Assembly (NCBI RefSeq): GCF_005870025.1
Contig: NZ_VATA01000005.1
Coordinates: 124,001-188,000 of the forward strand
Source of the DNA: Poseidonocella sp. HB161398
GTDB lineage: Bacteria; Pseudomonadota; Alphaproteobacteria; Rhodobacterales; Rhodobacteraceae
Length of the DNA: 64,000 nucleotides
Direction of reading: 5' to 3'
Each line of letters begins with the position of its first letter. Positions within the stretch are counted from its first letter, which is position 1. This document shows, in pieces, positions 35,463-44,267 of this stretch. The notes under the pieces were generated by a model that saw only the letters and a program-made list of their open reading frames with translations, did no database searches and was not told the origin of the DNA. The translations under genes and the position numbers were made by a program.

Positions 35463-35494
35463 CCCCGGAGGCCGGATCCGCCCGGCCTCCGGGG
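35463..35494 (+). terminator. terminator of the P450-TRAP operon
   Basis: A perfect 13-bp stem, CCCCGGAGGCCGG (35463-35475) and CCGGCCTCCGGGG (35482-35494), with a 6-base loop lies 46 bases after dctM. No U-tract follows, but this is one of the strongest hairpins in the window and marks the operon end. Confidence 0.7.
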
Positions 35495-36018
35495 CCATTG
35501 CGCACCGGTGCCGCGCCCGCTCCGGAGCAGAGAATGCATGGTTGCGCTGCCCTCTGCGGACCAGAACTATTCCGAAGGAGGGCGTCCGGGCCAGGGACGG
35601 GACCGGCTGGAAGAGGCCGGAGGTGCCCCAAGCGAACTCCTGGCCAATGACGGCTGCATGCGGCCGGGCGCCGGTCGCGGGATGGCGGAGGATCGCCGGA
35701 GGGTCCCGCCTCCGGACCGGTGGCGCAGGGCCCTGGTCGCGGCCCGGGCCTCCGGGACGGGAGACCCTGCTCGCGCCCTGGCAGGCCGGCAGGTCTTCCC
35801 TTCGCTCTGCGGAGCGCGCCTGTCCGGGGCTCCGCGCGGCTTGGGGCGCAGCAAAAAGAGGCGCGAACATTTCCGGAAAAATGCAACCGAAGGTTGACAT
35901 GGCGCATTGCGGGACTCGCCACGTGGCCCTTCCATTGCCGCAGAACAAACGGAGGCCAACCTTCCGCGATGCGCCAAACCTGCATCCCGGAAGCTCCGGC
36001 AAGGGGAGGACGTCGGAA
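35495..36018. other. upstream region of DUF3604 copy 2
   Basis: About 520 bases with no gene. Near the right end, words GAAGGTTG (35891) and CAACCTTC (around 35959), and a GGCGCAT word with its inverted match, form an imperfect long-spaced inverted arrangement just ahead of the DUF3604 gene. This could be an operator or chance. Confidence 0.3.
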
Positions 36019-37986
36019 ATGTCGAAGATAGCCAGGAGCCGTGCCGCGTTCATCGCGCTGGCAGGCGCGCTGCCAGCCGTGCTGGGAACCGGAAGCCCGG
36101 GCGCGGCGCAGGACAATGTCGGGATCGCCGGGGCGGCGACCCGCGAGAATGTTGCCGTCGCCGCCGCGCCGCGGCCCTATTCGCCCTATGCCGACCGGAA
36201 TTTCCCCACGCGCCCGTTCTTCGGCGACACGCATCTGCACACGGCCTATTCGATGGATGCCGGGGCGTTCGGCGCGCGCCTGACGCCCCGCGATGCCTAC
36301 CGGTTCGCCTCCGGGGAGCAGGTCACCTCGAATACCGGGCAGCCGGTGCGCCTGTCGCGTCCGCTCGATTTCCTGGTCGTGGCCGACCATTCCGACAACA
36401 TGGGGTTCTTCCCGGACCTCTTTGCCGGCAAGTCCAGCGTCCTGGCCGATCCGACGGGGCGGAAATGGTACGACATGATCAAGTCCGGCAAGGGCAATGA
36501 CGCCGCGATGGAGATCATCGTTGCCTTCTCGCACAATGCCTTCCCGGAGGATCTGATGTACCTGCCGGGCAGCCAGGGCTACAAGAATGCCTGGCAGGAG
36601 ACGATCGACGCGGCCGAGGCGTTCAACGATCCGGGCACCTTCACGGCCTTCATCGGCTATGAATGGACCTCGAATACCGGCGGCAACAACCTGCACCGCA
36701 ATGTCATCTTCCGCGACGGCGGCGACAGGGCCGGGCTGGTCCAGCCCTTCACGGTCTATCCGCCCTTCGGCAGCGACAATCCCGAGAAGCTCTGGGACTG
36801 GATGGCAGATTACGAGGAGAAGACCAGCGGCAGCGTGCTTGCCATTCCGCATAACGGCAATCTGAGCAACGGCATCATGTTCCCGGTCGAGCAGGCCTTC
36901 GGCAAGGCGCTCGATGCCGATTACGTCCGGACGCGGGCGAAATGGGAGCCGCTCTACGAGGTGACCCAGACCAAGGGCACGGGCGAGGCGCATCCGTTCC
37001 TGTCTCCGAATGACGAATTCGCGGATTTCGAGCTGTGGGACAAGGGCAACCTCGATGGCAGCGTCGCCAAGGCCGACGACATGCTGCAATACGAGTACGC
37101 CCGGCAGGCGCTGAAGAACGGGCTGCTGCTGGAGGACAGGCTGGGCACCAACCCCTACAAGTTCGGCATGATCGGCAGCTCGGACGCCCATACCGGGCTG
37201 GCGGCCATGGCCGAGGACAACTTCTTCGGCAAGACCGTGCCGCAGGAACCGGGGCCGGACCGGATCAGGGCCGTCTTCGTCGACAACAAGGCGACCGGCG
37301 TCCAGATTTTCGACTGGGAGGTCGGCGCCTCGGGCTATGCCGCGGTCTGGGCCGAGGAGAACACCCGGGCCTCGATCTGGGACGCGATGCAGCGGCGCGA
37401 GACCTACGGGACGACCGGACCGCGCATGATCGTGCGCTTCTTCGGCGGATGGGAGTTCGCCGCGGCGGATGCGCAGGACCGGACCCCGGCGACGATCGGC
37501 TATGCCAAGGGCGTGCCGATGGGGGGCGACCTTGCGGCGATGCCCGAGGGCGCGTCCGCGCCGAGCTTCCTGGTGGCCGCGCTGCGCGACCCGGTCGGCG
37601 GGAATCTCGACCGGATCCAGATCGTGAAGGGCTGGATGGACGGCAGCGGCGCGCTGCAGGAGCAGGTCTACGACGTCGTCTGGTCCGGCGACCGCGCGCC
37701 GGACCCGGAAACGGGACGGCTCCCGCCGGTGGGCGATACCGTGGATGCGGCGACGGCGACCTACGGCAACTCGATCGGCGCGCCCGAGCTGGCGGCGGTC
37801 TGGACCGATCCGGAGTTCGATCCGGCGCAGGCGGCCTTCTACTATGCCCGTGTGCTCGAGATCCCGACGCCGCGCTGGACCGCCTATGACGCGGCGCGCT
37901 TCGGCACCGACCCTCTGGAGGGCACCCGGATGACCATCGTCGAGCGCGCCTATACCGCGCCGATCTGGTATTCCCCGCAGGGCTAG
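36019..37986 (+). CDS. DUF3604 exported protein, copy 2
   Basis: This 655-aa paralogue of the 21851-23773 product has a signal peptide (about 1-31). It keeps the same metal-type motifs: FFGDTHLHTAYSMDA (Asp70, His72, His74), VVADHSDN (Asp123-His124), NLHRNVIFRDG, IPHNGNLSNG and GSSDAHTG. It is therefore likely a periplasmic metal-dependent hydrolase of unknown substrate. It is preceded by GGGGAGGA and stands alone, between the P450-TRAP operon and the amine module, on the opposite strand from its paralogue. The two copies differ in a central insert (MEIIVAFSHNAFPEDLMYL here), so substrates may differ. Confidence 0.88.
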   Translation: MSKIARSRAAFIALAGALPAVLGTGSPGAAQDNVGIAGAATRENVAVAAAPRPYSPYADRNFPTRPFFGDTHLHTAYSMDAGAFGARLTPRDAYRFASGEQVTSNTGQPVRLSRPLDFLVVADHSDNMGFFPDLFAGKSSVLADPTGRKWYDMIKSGKGNDAAMEIIVAFSHNAFPEDLMYLPGSQGYKNAWQETIDAAEAFNDPGTFTAFIGYEWTSNTGGNNLHRNVIFRDGGDRAGLVQPFTVYPPFGSDNPEKLWDWMADYEEKTSGSVLAIPHNGNLSNGIMFPVEQAFGKALDADYVRTRAKWEPLYEVTQTKGTGEAHPFLSPNDEFADFELWDKGNLDGSVAKADDMLQYEYARQALKNGLLLEDRLGTNPYKFGMIGSSDAHTGLAAMAEDNFFGKTVPQEPGPDRIRAVFVDNKATGVQIFDWEVGASGYAAVWAEENTRASIWDAMQRRETYGTTGPRMIVRFFGGWEFAAADAQDRTPATIGYAKGVPMGGDLAAMPEGASAPSFLVAALRDPVGGNLDRIQIVKGWMDGSGALQEQVYDVVWSGDRAPDPETGRLPPVGDTVDAATATYGNSIGAPELAAVWTDPEFDPAQAAFYYARVLEIPTPRWTAYDAARFGTDPLEGTRMTIVERAYTAPIWYSPQG

Positions 37987-38077
37987 GCCGCGGTCGGCCG
38001 ATTGCGCCTTGCGTGACGGGTCCGGGGGCCGCCGGCATGGATGCGGGCGCCGGGTCCGCCCCGGGGCGCCGGGGGCG

Positions 38078-38240
38078 GCAGGATGCTGAAAAAGTCCGTT
38101 TGGCCGAGGCGCTCGGGGGCAAGACTGGAACAATCGTCCTGAAAGCGGCTGGACTTGGCTATCCCTGAAGAAATCACCTGACCGGATCCGGAACGAATTC
38201 CTCCACGGCGAGGCCCTGGACTCCTTTTTCAGCAGCCTGC
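38078..38240. mobile_element. 163-bp miniature element, copy B (MITE-like)
   Basis: It has well-preserved terminal inverted repeats: GCAGGATGCTGAAAAAG at 38078 and, read inward from 38240, GCAGGCTGCTGAAAAAG (one mismatch in 17). The body is about 90% identical to 11735-11895 in opposite orientation. There is no coding capacity. Its right tip touches the stop codon of the GntR gene: the stop is TA from flanking DNA plus the first G of the element. Confidence 0.8.
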
Positions 38241-38902
38241 TAGAGCCCGAGCCCGGCGGACTCGGCGTTGCGGATGAAGTCCATGCCCTGCTCGATGTCG
38301 CTGCGCAGCGCGGCGGCGAAGCCGTCGCAGTCGCGGCGGGTCAGCGCATCGGTCGCCTGCTTGTGGAAGTCGGCGGCCATCTCCTGCGCGCGGTACTGTC
38401 CGGCGATGTAGCGCATGGACGGGCCCGACTGCAGCCAGAGGATCTCGATCAGCCGGAACAGGACCGGCGCGTCGGCCTTGCGGTAGATATGGAAGTGGAA
38501 GTCGAAGTTCGCGACCATGTAGGCGTCGATATCGCCTGCCTCGATCGCGCGGTTGACCGCCATGTCATGCCCGATCAGCGTGTCGAGGTCGTTCTGCGAC
38601 AGCGCCGGAAAGGCGCGGCCGGCCGTCTCGGGTTCCAGCTGCATGCGGGCGAACAGGATGTCGCGATGGTTGGCGAGGCTCAGCCGGGGCACCTCGATCG
38701 TCCGGCTGTCGGCGAAGCAGAGCGCGCCCTCGGCGACGAGCCGCCGGACCGCATCGCGCACCGGAATCACGCTGACGCCTTCCTCCTGGGCCAGCGCCCG
38801 GATCGAGACGCGGTCCCCGGGCAGGAAGCGTCCCTCCCAGATTCGCCGCCTCAGTTTCGCATGCAGCACATCTGCTGACGTATTGGGGCGAAATTCGCTC
38901 AT
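38240..38902 (-). CDS. GntR-family (FCD-type) regulator of the amine module
   Basis: The 220-aa protein has an N-terminal winged helix typical of GntR/FadR (LHAKLRRRIWEGRFLPGDRVSIRALAQEEGVSVIPVRDAVRRL) and a C-terminal FCD ligand-binding domain with metal-type His residues (NFDFHFHIYR). It is divergent from the glutamine-synthetase-like gene, and three related TGTTATA sites lie between them. It therefore probably represses the 39015-48051 operon until an effector is present. The last codon is directly abutted by a miniature mobile element, which supplies the final base of the TAG stop. The native C-terminus may have been slightly changed. Confidence 0.9.
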   Translation of the reverse strand: MSEFRPNTSADVLHAKLRRRIWEGRFLPGDRVSIRALAQEEGVSVIPVRDAVRRLVAEGALCFADSRTIEVPRLSLANHRDILFARMQLEPETAGRAFPALSQNDLDTLIGHDMAVNRAIEAGDIDAYMVANFDFHFHIYRKADAPVLFRLIEILWLQSGPSMRYIAGQYRAQEMAADFHKQATDALTRRDCDGFAAALRSDIEQGMDFIRNAESAGLGL

Positions 38903-38931
38903 ATTTTCATCAATCTTCGCTGCTTTCGGTA

Positions 38932-38994
38932 GGTCATGTTATATGACCAGTTTCACTGATATAACACAAGGCCCATGTTTTATAACACATGACC
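38932..38994. promoter_or_regulatory. GntR operator cluster in the divergent promoter
   Basis: Three related sites lie in 63 bases: a perfect dyad GGTCAT-N5-ATGACC (38932-38948) enclosing GTTATA, GATATAACAC (38958-38967), and TATAACACATGACC (38981-38994). All contain TGTTATA on one strand, and two include the GGTCAT half. The region is AT-rich, between the regulator and the operon it should control. It is the best operator candidate in this part. Confidence 0.6.
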
Positions 38995-39014
38995 GTGCCA
39001 CTGGATTTGACCGC

Positions 39015-40358
39015 ATGACCGCCTTCGACCCGATCGAGACTCTTCCGGCCCGCCCGCCCTTCCTTCTGGCGGCGCATTGCGACCTGAACGGCGTGCTGCG
39101 CGGCAAGCGGCTGCCAGCGGCGCAGGCGCGAAAGCTCGTCGACAAGGGCATGCGGATGCCGATGTCCTCGATCGGCGTCGACATCTGGGGAACGGACGTC
39201 GCGGGCAGCCCGCTCTTCGAGGCGGGGGATCTCGACGGGGTGGTGGAACCGACCGGGCGCGGGCCGTTGCCGATCGACTGGACGGGCAGCGGCGGCGCCT
39301 TCCTGCCGATGTGGATGCGCCGCGAGAGCGGGGCGCCCTTCTTCGGCGATCCGCGGCGGGTGCTGGCCGGGATCCTGGCGCGCTTCGCAGCGGCCGGGCT
39401 AACGCCGGTCGTGGCGCTCGAGCTGGAATTCCACCTGGTCCGCCCCGGCACGGAGGGCGCGCCGCAGCCGGTCGGCGCGCTGCCCGCGGCCCATCCCGGG
39501 GCAGGGGACACGATCTACAGCCTCGACGAGCTGGGCCAGGCCGCGCCCTTCCTCGATGCCGTCTACGAAAGCGCGGAGGCCTGCGGGATCGCGCTGGAGG
39601 CGGTGACCTCGGAAAGCGGTCCCGGCCAGTTCGAGTTCAACCTCGTCCATTCCGCCGACGCGCTGCGGCAGGGCGATGACGCGGTGTATCTCAAGCAGAT
39701 CATCCGCAATGCCGCGCGCGCCCATGGCATGGCGGCGACCTTCATGGCCAAGCCCTACATGGCCCATGCCGGGAACGGGATGCACATGCATTTCAGCCTG
39801 CTGGACGGGGCGGGCCGCAATGTCTTCGACGATGGCGGGCCGGAGGGCACGCCGGTGATGCGCCATGCGGTGGCGGGGCTGCTCGAGGCGCTGCGCGACA
39901 CGGCGCTGGTCTTCGCGCCGCACCGCAATTCGGCAAAGCGGCTGCGGCCCGGCACGCTCGCGCCGGTCAGCGCCTCCTGGGGCTACGAGAACCGCACGGC
40001 GGCGATCCGCATTCCCGGCGGCGATCCGGCCGCGCGGCGGATCGAGCACCGGCTGGCCGGGGCGGATGCCAATCCCTACCTGGTGATCGCCGCCGTGCTG
40101 GCGGCCGCGCTGCGGGGCATCGGGGCCGGGCAGGAACCGGCGCCGCGCGAGGACAACAATGTCGGCGACGCCGGGCAGGCGGCGATCCCGCCCGACTGGC
40201 GGCAGATGATCGACGCCTTCGCGGCGAGCCCGCTCTGCGCCGCGCTCTTCCCGGCCGAGTTCATTGCGATGTTCACCGCCTGCAAGCGGCAGGAGCTGGC
40301 GGTGTTCGAGGCCGAGATCTCCGCGCTCGAATACCATAGCTACCTGCGGACGGTGTGA
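39015..40358 (+). CDS. glutamine synthetase-like gamma-glutamylamine synthetase (PuuA type)
   Basis: The 447-aa protein is a class-I-fold glutamine synthetase homologue of the PuuA branch. It has an N-terminal beta-grasp (FLLAAHCDLNGVLRGKRLP), metal and glutamate motifs (LELEFHLVRPG, SESGPGQFEFN, GNGMHMHFSLLD) and the ATP/arginine segment APHRNSAKRLRPG with NRTAAIRIPGGD. Such enzymes join glutamate to an amine using ATP. An FAD oxidase of the PuuB type follows eight bases later, so the pair would activate and oxidise an imported amine. The start at 39015 was chosen because earlier in-frame ATGs would place the operator sites inside the gene; its ribosome site is weak. Confidence 0.88.
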   Translation: MTAFDPIETLPARPPFLLAAHCDLNGVLRGKRLPAAQARKLVDKGMRMPMSSIGVDIWGTDVAGSPLFEAGDLDGVVEPTGRGPLPIDWTGSGGAFLPMWMRRESGAPFFGDPRRVLAGILARFAAAGLTPVVALELEFHLVRPGTEGAPQPVGALPAAHPGAGDTIYSLDELGQAAPFLDAVYESAEACGIALEAVTSESGPGQFEFNLVHSADALRQGDDAVYLKQIIRNAARAHGMAATFMAKPYMAHAGNGMHMHFSLLDGAGRNVFDDGGPEGTPVMRHAVAGLLEALRDTALVFAPHRNSAKRLRPGTLAPVSASWGYENRTAAIRIPGGDPAARRIEHRLAGADANPYLVIAAVLAAALRGIGAGQEPAPREDNNVGDAGQAAIPPDWRQMIDAFAASPLCAALFPAEFIAMFTACKRQELAVFEAEISALEYHSYLRTV

Positions 40359-40365
40359 CCGGACC

Positions 40366-41655
40366 ATGACGCTTGCCCATGCCTCTTCCTACTACGCGGC
40401 GACGGCCCGCCGCTATGATCCGTTCCCGGCGCTCGAAGGCGCCGCCGAGGCCGATGTCGCGGTGGTCGGCGCCGGCTTCACCGGCATCAATGCCGCCATC
40501 GAGCTGGCCGGGCGGGGGCTGCGCGTCGTGCTTCTGGAGGCCAACAGCATCGGCTGGGGCGCTACCGGGCGCAATGGCGGGCAGATCACCGGATCGCTGT
40601 CGGGCGACGCGGCCATGGCGCGCGAATTCCGCCGCTCGCTCGGCGCGGGGGCGGCGGACTACATCTGGGAGCTGCGCTGGCGCGGCCACCGGATCATCCG
40701 CGAGCGCGTCGCGCGCTTCGGCATCGACTGCGACCTCAAGCACGGCCATCTGCAGGCGGCGATGACGCCGAAGCACGAGGCGGCGCTGAGGGCGCTCGCG
40801 CGCACCGCCGAGGCGCAGGGCATGGGGGACGAGGTCCGCTATGCCGAGGGCGAGGAGCTGCGCAGCCTGATCGAGGTGCCGCTCTATACCGGCGGCGTGC
40901 TGAACATGCGCAACATGCATGTCCACTCGCTGAACCTCGCCATCGGCGAGGCGCAGGCGGCGGCCTCTCTGGGTGTGCGGATCTTCGAGCGGACCCGCGT
41001 GACCGGCATCCGCCATGGCCGCCGCCCGGTGCTGGAGACCGAAGCGGGGCGCGTCACCTGCGATACCGTCCTGCTGGCCGGGAACGCCTATCACCGGCTG
41101 GCCCAGGGGCGGATGCGCGGCGCGCTCTTCCCGGCGGCGCTCGGCATCGTCGCGACCGAGCCTTTGCCCGAGGAGGTCGCGCGCAGGATCAACCCGCGGG
41201 ACATCGCGGTCTATGACGACCGCTTCGTGCTCGACTACCACCGGCTGACCGCCGACCGGCGGCTGATCTTCGGCGGCGGCACCAACTATTCGGGCCGCGC
41301 CACCCGCGACATCGCCGCCGAGCTGCGCCCCGCGCTCGAGCGCACCTATCCGCGGCTCAGGGGCGTCGGCATCGCGTTCCAGTGGTCGGGGCAGGACGGG
41401 ATCATCCCCAACCGCATCCCGCATCTGGGGCGCATCCGGCCGAATGTCTTCTTCGCCGAGGGCTATTCCGGCCACGGCATCGCGACCAGCCATATCGTCG
41501 CCGGCATCATGGCCGAGGCGATCACCGGCACGATGGGCGAATTCGACGTGTTCGATGCGGTGCGGCGGCTGCGGCTGCCGGCCGGCCAATGGGCGGCCCA
41601 CCAGGCCCTGGCCCTTGGCATGTGGTACTACACGCTCCGCGAAAGGCTGGCCTGA
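40366..41655 (+). CDS. FAD-dependent amine oxidoreductase (PuuB/DadA type)
   Basis: A 429-aa DAO-family flavoenzyme with the N-terminal Rossmann motif VVGAGFTGINAAIELAGRG and the sequence SIGWGATGRNGGQITGSLSGD, which is typical of gamma-glutamylputrescine oxidase. The C-terminal region carries FAEGYSGHGIATSHIVAG. It probably oxidises the gamma-glutamylated amine made by the preceding enzyme, releasing an aldehyde and peroxide or reducing a carrier. It starts just after the synthetase gene. The aldehyde dehydrogenase and hydrolase that complete the E. coli Puu pathway are not in this window. Confidence 0.9.
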   Translation: MTLAHASSYYAATARRYDPFPALEGAAEADVAVVGAGFTGINAAIELAGRGLRVVLLEANSIGWGATGRNGGQITGSLSGDAAMAREFRRSLGAGAADYIWELRWRGHRIIRERVARFGIDCDLKHGHLQAAMTPKHEAALRALARTAEAQGMGDEVRYAEGEELRSLIEVPLYTGGVLNMRNMHVHSLNLAIGEAQAAASLGVRIFERTRVTGIRHGRRPVLETEAGRVTCDTVLLAGNAYHRLAQGRMRGALFPAALGIVATEPLPEEVARRINPRDIAVYDDRFVLDYHRLTADRRLIFGGGTNYSGRATRDIAAELRPALERTYPRLRGVGIAFQWSGQDGIIPNRIPHLGRIRPNVFFAEGYSGHGIATSHIVAGIMAEAITGTMGEFDVFDAVRRLRLPAGQWAAHQALALGMWYYTLRERLA

Positions 41656-41724
41656 GCGGGACGAGACGACCTGGAAGAGTGACGGAGCCCCCTCAAGAGG
41701 GGCCGTTGAACAGCGAGGACAACC

Positions 41725-43320
41725 ATGACCGACCAGAAACGCCCCGGTGCCGTTCCGGCACGCCCGCGCGCCATCAGCCGCCGCGGCCTCCTGCAATCCG
41801 CCGCCGCCTTCGGCCTCGCCTCGGGCGCGGGCGGGCTCCTGCTGCCCCGCGGGGCGCGCGCCCAGGAGGTGCCGCAATCGGGCGGCACGCTGCGCGCGGG
41901 CATCCTCGGCGCCAGCTCGAACACAAACGATCCGGCGCTGCGCCAGGACGAGTTCGGCGTGATGGCCGCCTACACGACCTTCAACCACCTGGTCGAGATC
42001 ACCGCGGACAAGACGCTTGCCCCCGAGCTGGCGGAAAGCTGGGAGGCCGCGCCGGGCGCGAAGGAATGGGTGTTCAACATCCGCAAGGGCGTGGAATTCC
42101 ATGATGGCCGCTCGCTCAGCGCCGACGACGTGATCTACTCGATCAACCGCCACCGCGGCGCGGCCTCGCAATCCGGCGCCAAGGCGCTGATGGCGCCGAT
42201 CGAGGAGGTCGAGAAGCTCGACAGCCACCAGATTCGCATCCGCCTGGCCTCGGGCAATGCCGACCTGCCCTGGAACTTCTCGGGCGACCACCTGGCCATC
42301 GTGCCCGACGGCTTCGACGACTGGATGAAGCCGGTCGGCACCGGCGGCTACATCCAGACCTCGTTCGAGCCGGGCGTCCGCGCCACCTGGGAGCGCAACC
42401 CGAACTACTGGAAGGAGGGCCGCGCCCATGTCGGCGAGGTCGAGTTCCTGGTGCTGAACGACCCGCAGGCGCGCATTGCGGCGCTTCAATCGGGCCAGAT
42501 CGACGCGCTCGGCCTCGTCGATCCGGTCGCGGTCGAGATGCTGAAGAAGAGCGGCGCCGCGCAGGTCGTCAACAGCGCCGGCGGCCAGTTCTGGAGCTAT
42601 GCCGCCAACTGCAAGCTCGCGCCCTTCGACAACGTCAATGTCCGCCGCGCGCTGAAGCACGGCATCGACCGGCAGAAGATCCTCGACATCGTGCTGCGCG
42701 GCAACGGCCGGATCGGCAACGACCAGCCGGTGGCGGCGACCGATCCGCTCTACAACTCCGAGCTGGGCCAGACCCCCTATGATCCGGAAAAGGCGCGCTA
42801 CTACCTGAAGGAGGCCGGGCTCGACGGGCTGTCGCTGCAGCTCGACACCTCGGATGCGACCTATGCCGGCTCGGCCAATGTCGGCCAGCTCTACCGCCAG
42901 GCGGCCGGGGAGGCGGGCATCGGCATCGAGGTGATGCGCCAGCCCGCCGATGGCTACTGGGACCAGATCTGGCTGAACCCGTCGCGGCAGATGACCTCGG
43001 GCGTCTGGATGGGCCGGCCGACCGTGGACATGCTGATGTCGACGATCTTCGCCGGCGACGCGCCCTGGAACGAGGCCTTCTGGTCGGATCCCGCTTTCGA
43101 CCGCATCCTCGTCGAGGCGCGCGCCGAGCTCGACCCGGCGAAGCGCAGGGACATGTACTGGGAGCTGCAGTCGATCATCCATGCCGATGCCGGCCATGTG
43201 ATCCCGGTCTTCGCGGATTTCATCGACGCCTACAGCCCGCGGGTGCGCGGCCTGGAGCCGACGCCGTCCTGGTACCTGATGGGCGCGCGCTTCACCGAGC
43301 GCGTCTGGCTCGCCGCCTGA
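41725..43320 (+). CDS. ABC transporter substrate-binding protein (Dpp/SBP_bac_5 type)
   Basis: The 531-aa exported binding protein of the peptide/opine/nickel class has a Tat-type leader (SRRGLLQSAAAFGLASG) and typical SBP_bac_5 segments: TFNHLVEITADKTLAPELAE, FNIRKGVEFHDGRSLSADDV, RRALKHGIDRQKIL and YDPEKARYYLKEAG. It should capture the amine-type or peptide-like substrate for the permeases encoded next. It ends in TGATG, overlapping the first permease start by one base. The ribosome site is GCGAGGAC. Confidence 0.93.
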   Translation: MTDQKRPGAVPARPRAISRRGLLQSAAAFGLASGAGGLLLPRGARAQEVPQSGGTLRAGILGASSNTNDPALRQDEFGVMAAYTTFNHLVEITADKTLAPELAESWEAAPGAKEWVFNIRKGVEFHDGRSLSADDVIYSINRHRGAASQSGAKALMAPIEEVEKLDSHQIRIRLASGNADLPWNFSGDHLAIVPDGFDDWMKPVGTGGYIQTSFEPGVRATWERNPNYWKEGRAHVGEVEFLVLNDPQARIAALQSGQIDALGLVDPVAVEMLKKSGAAQVVNSAGGQFWSYAANCKLAPFDNVNVRRALKHGIDRQKILDIVLRGNGRIGNDQPVAATDPLYNSELGQTPYDPEKARYYLKEAGLDGLSLQLDTSDATYAGSANVGQLYRQAAGEAGIGIEVMRQPADGYWDQIWLNPSRQMTSGVWMGRPTVDMLMSTIFAGDAPWNEAFWSDPAFDRILVEARAELDPAKRRDMYWELQSIIHADAGHVIPVFADFIDAYSPRVRGLEPTPSWYLMGARFTERVWLAA

Positions 43321-44267
43321 TGGGCAGGCTGATCCTGCGGCGCGGCGGGACGGGGGGTCTCCTCGTCCTCGCCTCCACGCTGCTGCTGTTCCTCGCAGGC
43401 GAGATGATGCCGGGCGACTTCGCCTCGAAGCTGCTCGGCGCCTCGGCCACGCCCGAGACCGTCGAGGCGCTGCGGCTGTCGCGCGGGCTCGATGCCTCGC
43501 CGGTGGCGCGCTATCTCGGCTGGCTCGGCGGGCTGCTGCACGGCGATCTGGGCCTGTCGCTGACCAATGGCCGCGAGATCGGCGCGCTGATCGCCTCGCG
43601 CCTCGGCAACACGCTCCTGCTGGCCGGGCTCGCGGCGGCGGTCGCGGTGCCGCTGGCGCTGGCGCTCGGCACGCTGGCGGCGATCTTCCGCGACAGCTGG
43701 ATCGACCGCGCGGTGCTGGTGCTGACCATGGTCACGGTCGCGACGCCGGAATTCTTCTTCGCCTATGTCGCCATCGCGGTGCTGGCGGTAGAGCTGAACT
43801 GGCTGCCCTCGATCTCCATTCCGCGACCGGGCATGAGCGTTTGGGAGGTGCTGCAGGTGCTGGTCCTGCCGGTGCTGACCCTCGTCGTCACCTCGACGGC
43901 GCATGTCGCGCGGATGACCCGCGCCTCGATCGTCGCGGCGATGGACCAGGACTATGTCGGCACCGCCATGCTGAAGGGCCTGCCGCCGGGCCGGATCGTG
44001 CTGCGCCACATCCTGCCCAATGTCGCGGCGCCGGTCTCGGCCGTGGTGGTGATGACGTTGGCCGACATCGTCGTCGGGCTGATCATCGTCGAGACGATCT
44101 TCGCCTATCCCGGCATGGGCCAGCTGATGGTCGATTCCGTCGCCAAGCGCGACATCACCGTGGTGCAGGCCTGCGGGCTGATCTTCGCCGCCACCTACAT
44201 CTTCCTCAACATGGCCGCGGACATGCTGGCAATCGCCTTCAATCCCCGGCTCCGGACTGCCAGATGA
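43320..44267 (+). CDS. ABC transporter permease (DppB type)
   Basis: The 315-aa inner-membrane protein has about six helices, the N-terminal RLILRRGGTGGLLVLASTLL and the transport-coupling loop segment GTAMLKGLPPGRIVLRHILPN typical of DppB/OppB. It pairs with the DppC-type product of the next gene. Start and stop overlap both neighbours. Confidence 0.92.
   Translation: MGRLILRRGGTGGLLVLASTLLLFLAGEMMPGDFASKLLGASATPETVEALRLSRGLDASPVARYLGWLGGLLHGDLGLSLTNGREIGALIASRLGNTLLLAGLAAAVAVPLALALGTLAAIFRDSWIDRAVLVLTMVTVATPEFFFAYVAIAVLAVELNWLPSISIPRPGMSVWEVLQVLVLPVLTLVVTSTAHVARMTRASIVAAMDQDYVGTAMLKGLPPGRIVLRHILPNVAAPVSAVVVMTLADIVVGLIIVETIFAYPGMGQLMVDSVAKRDITVVQACGLIFAATYIFLNMAADMLAIAFNPRLRTAR

Noticed and set aside
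35891-35966. A possible long-spaced inverted repeat upstream of DUF3604 copy 2 (GAAGGTTG and CAACCTTC words).
   Set aside because: The words are short and imperfect, and the spacing is unlike known operators. It is kept only as a remark in the intergenic entry.
38553-39014. An N-terminal extension of the glutamine-synthetase-like gene back to 38553.
   Set aside because: It overlaps the divergent GntR gene and its operators on the opposite strand. The PuuA-like fold begins normally at 39015.
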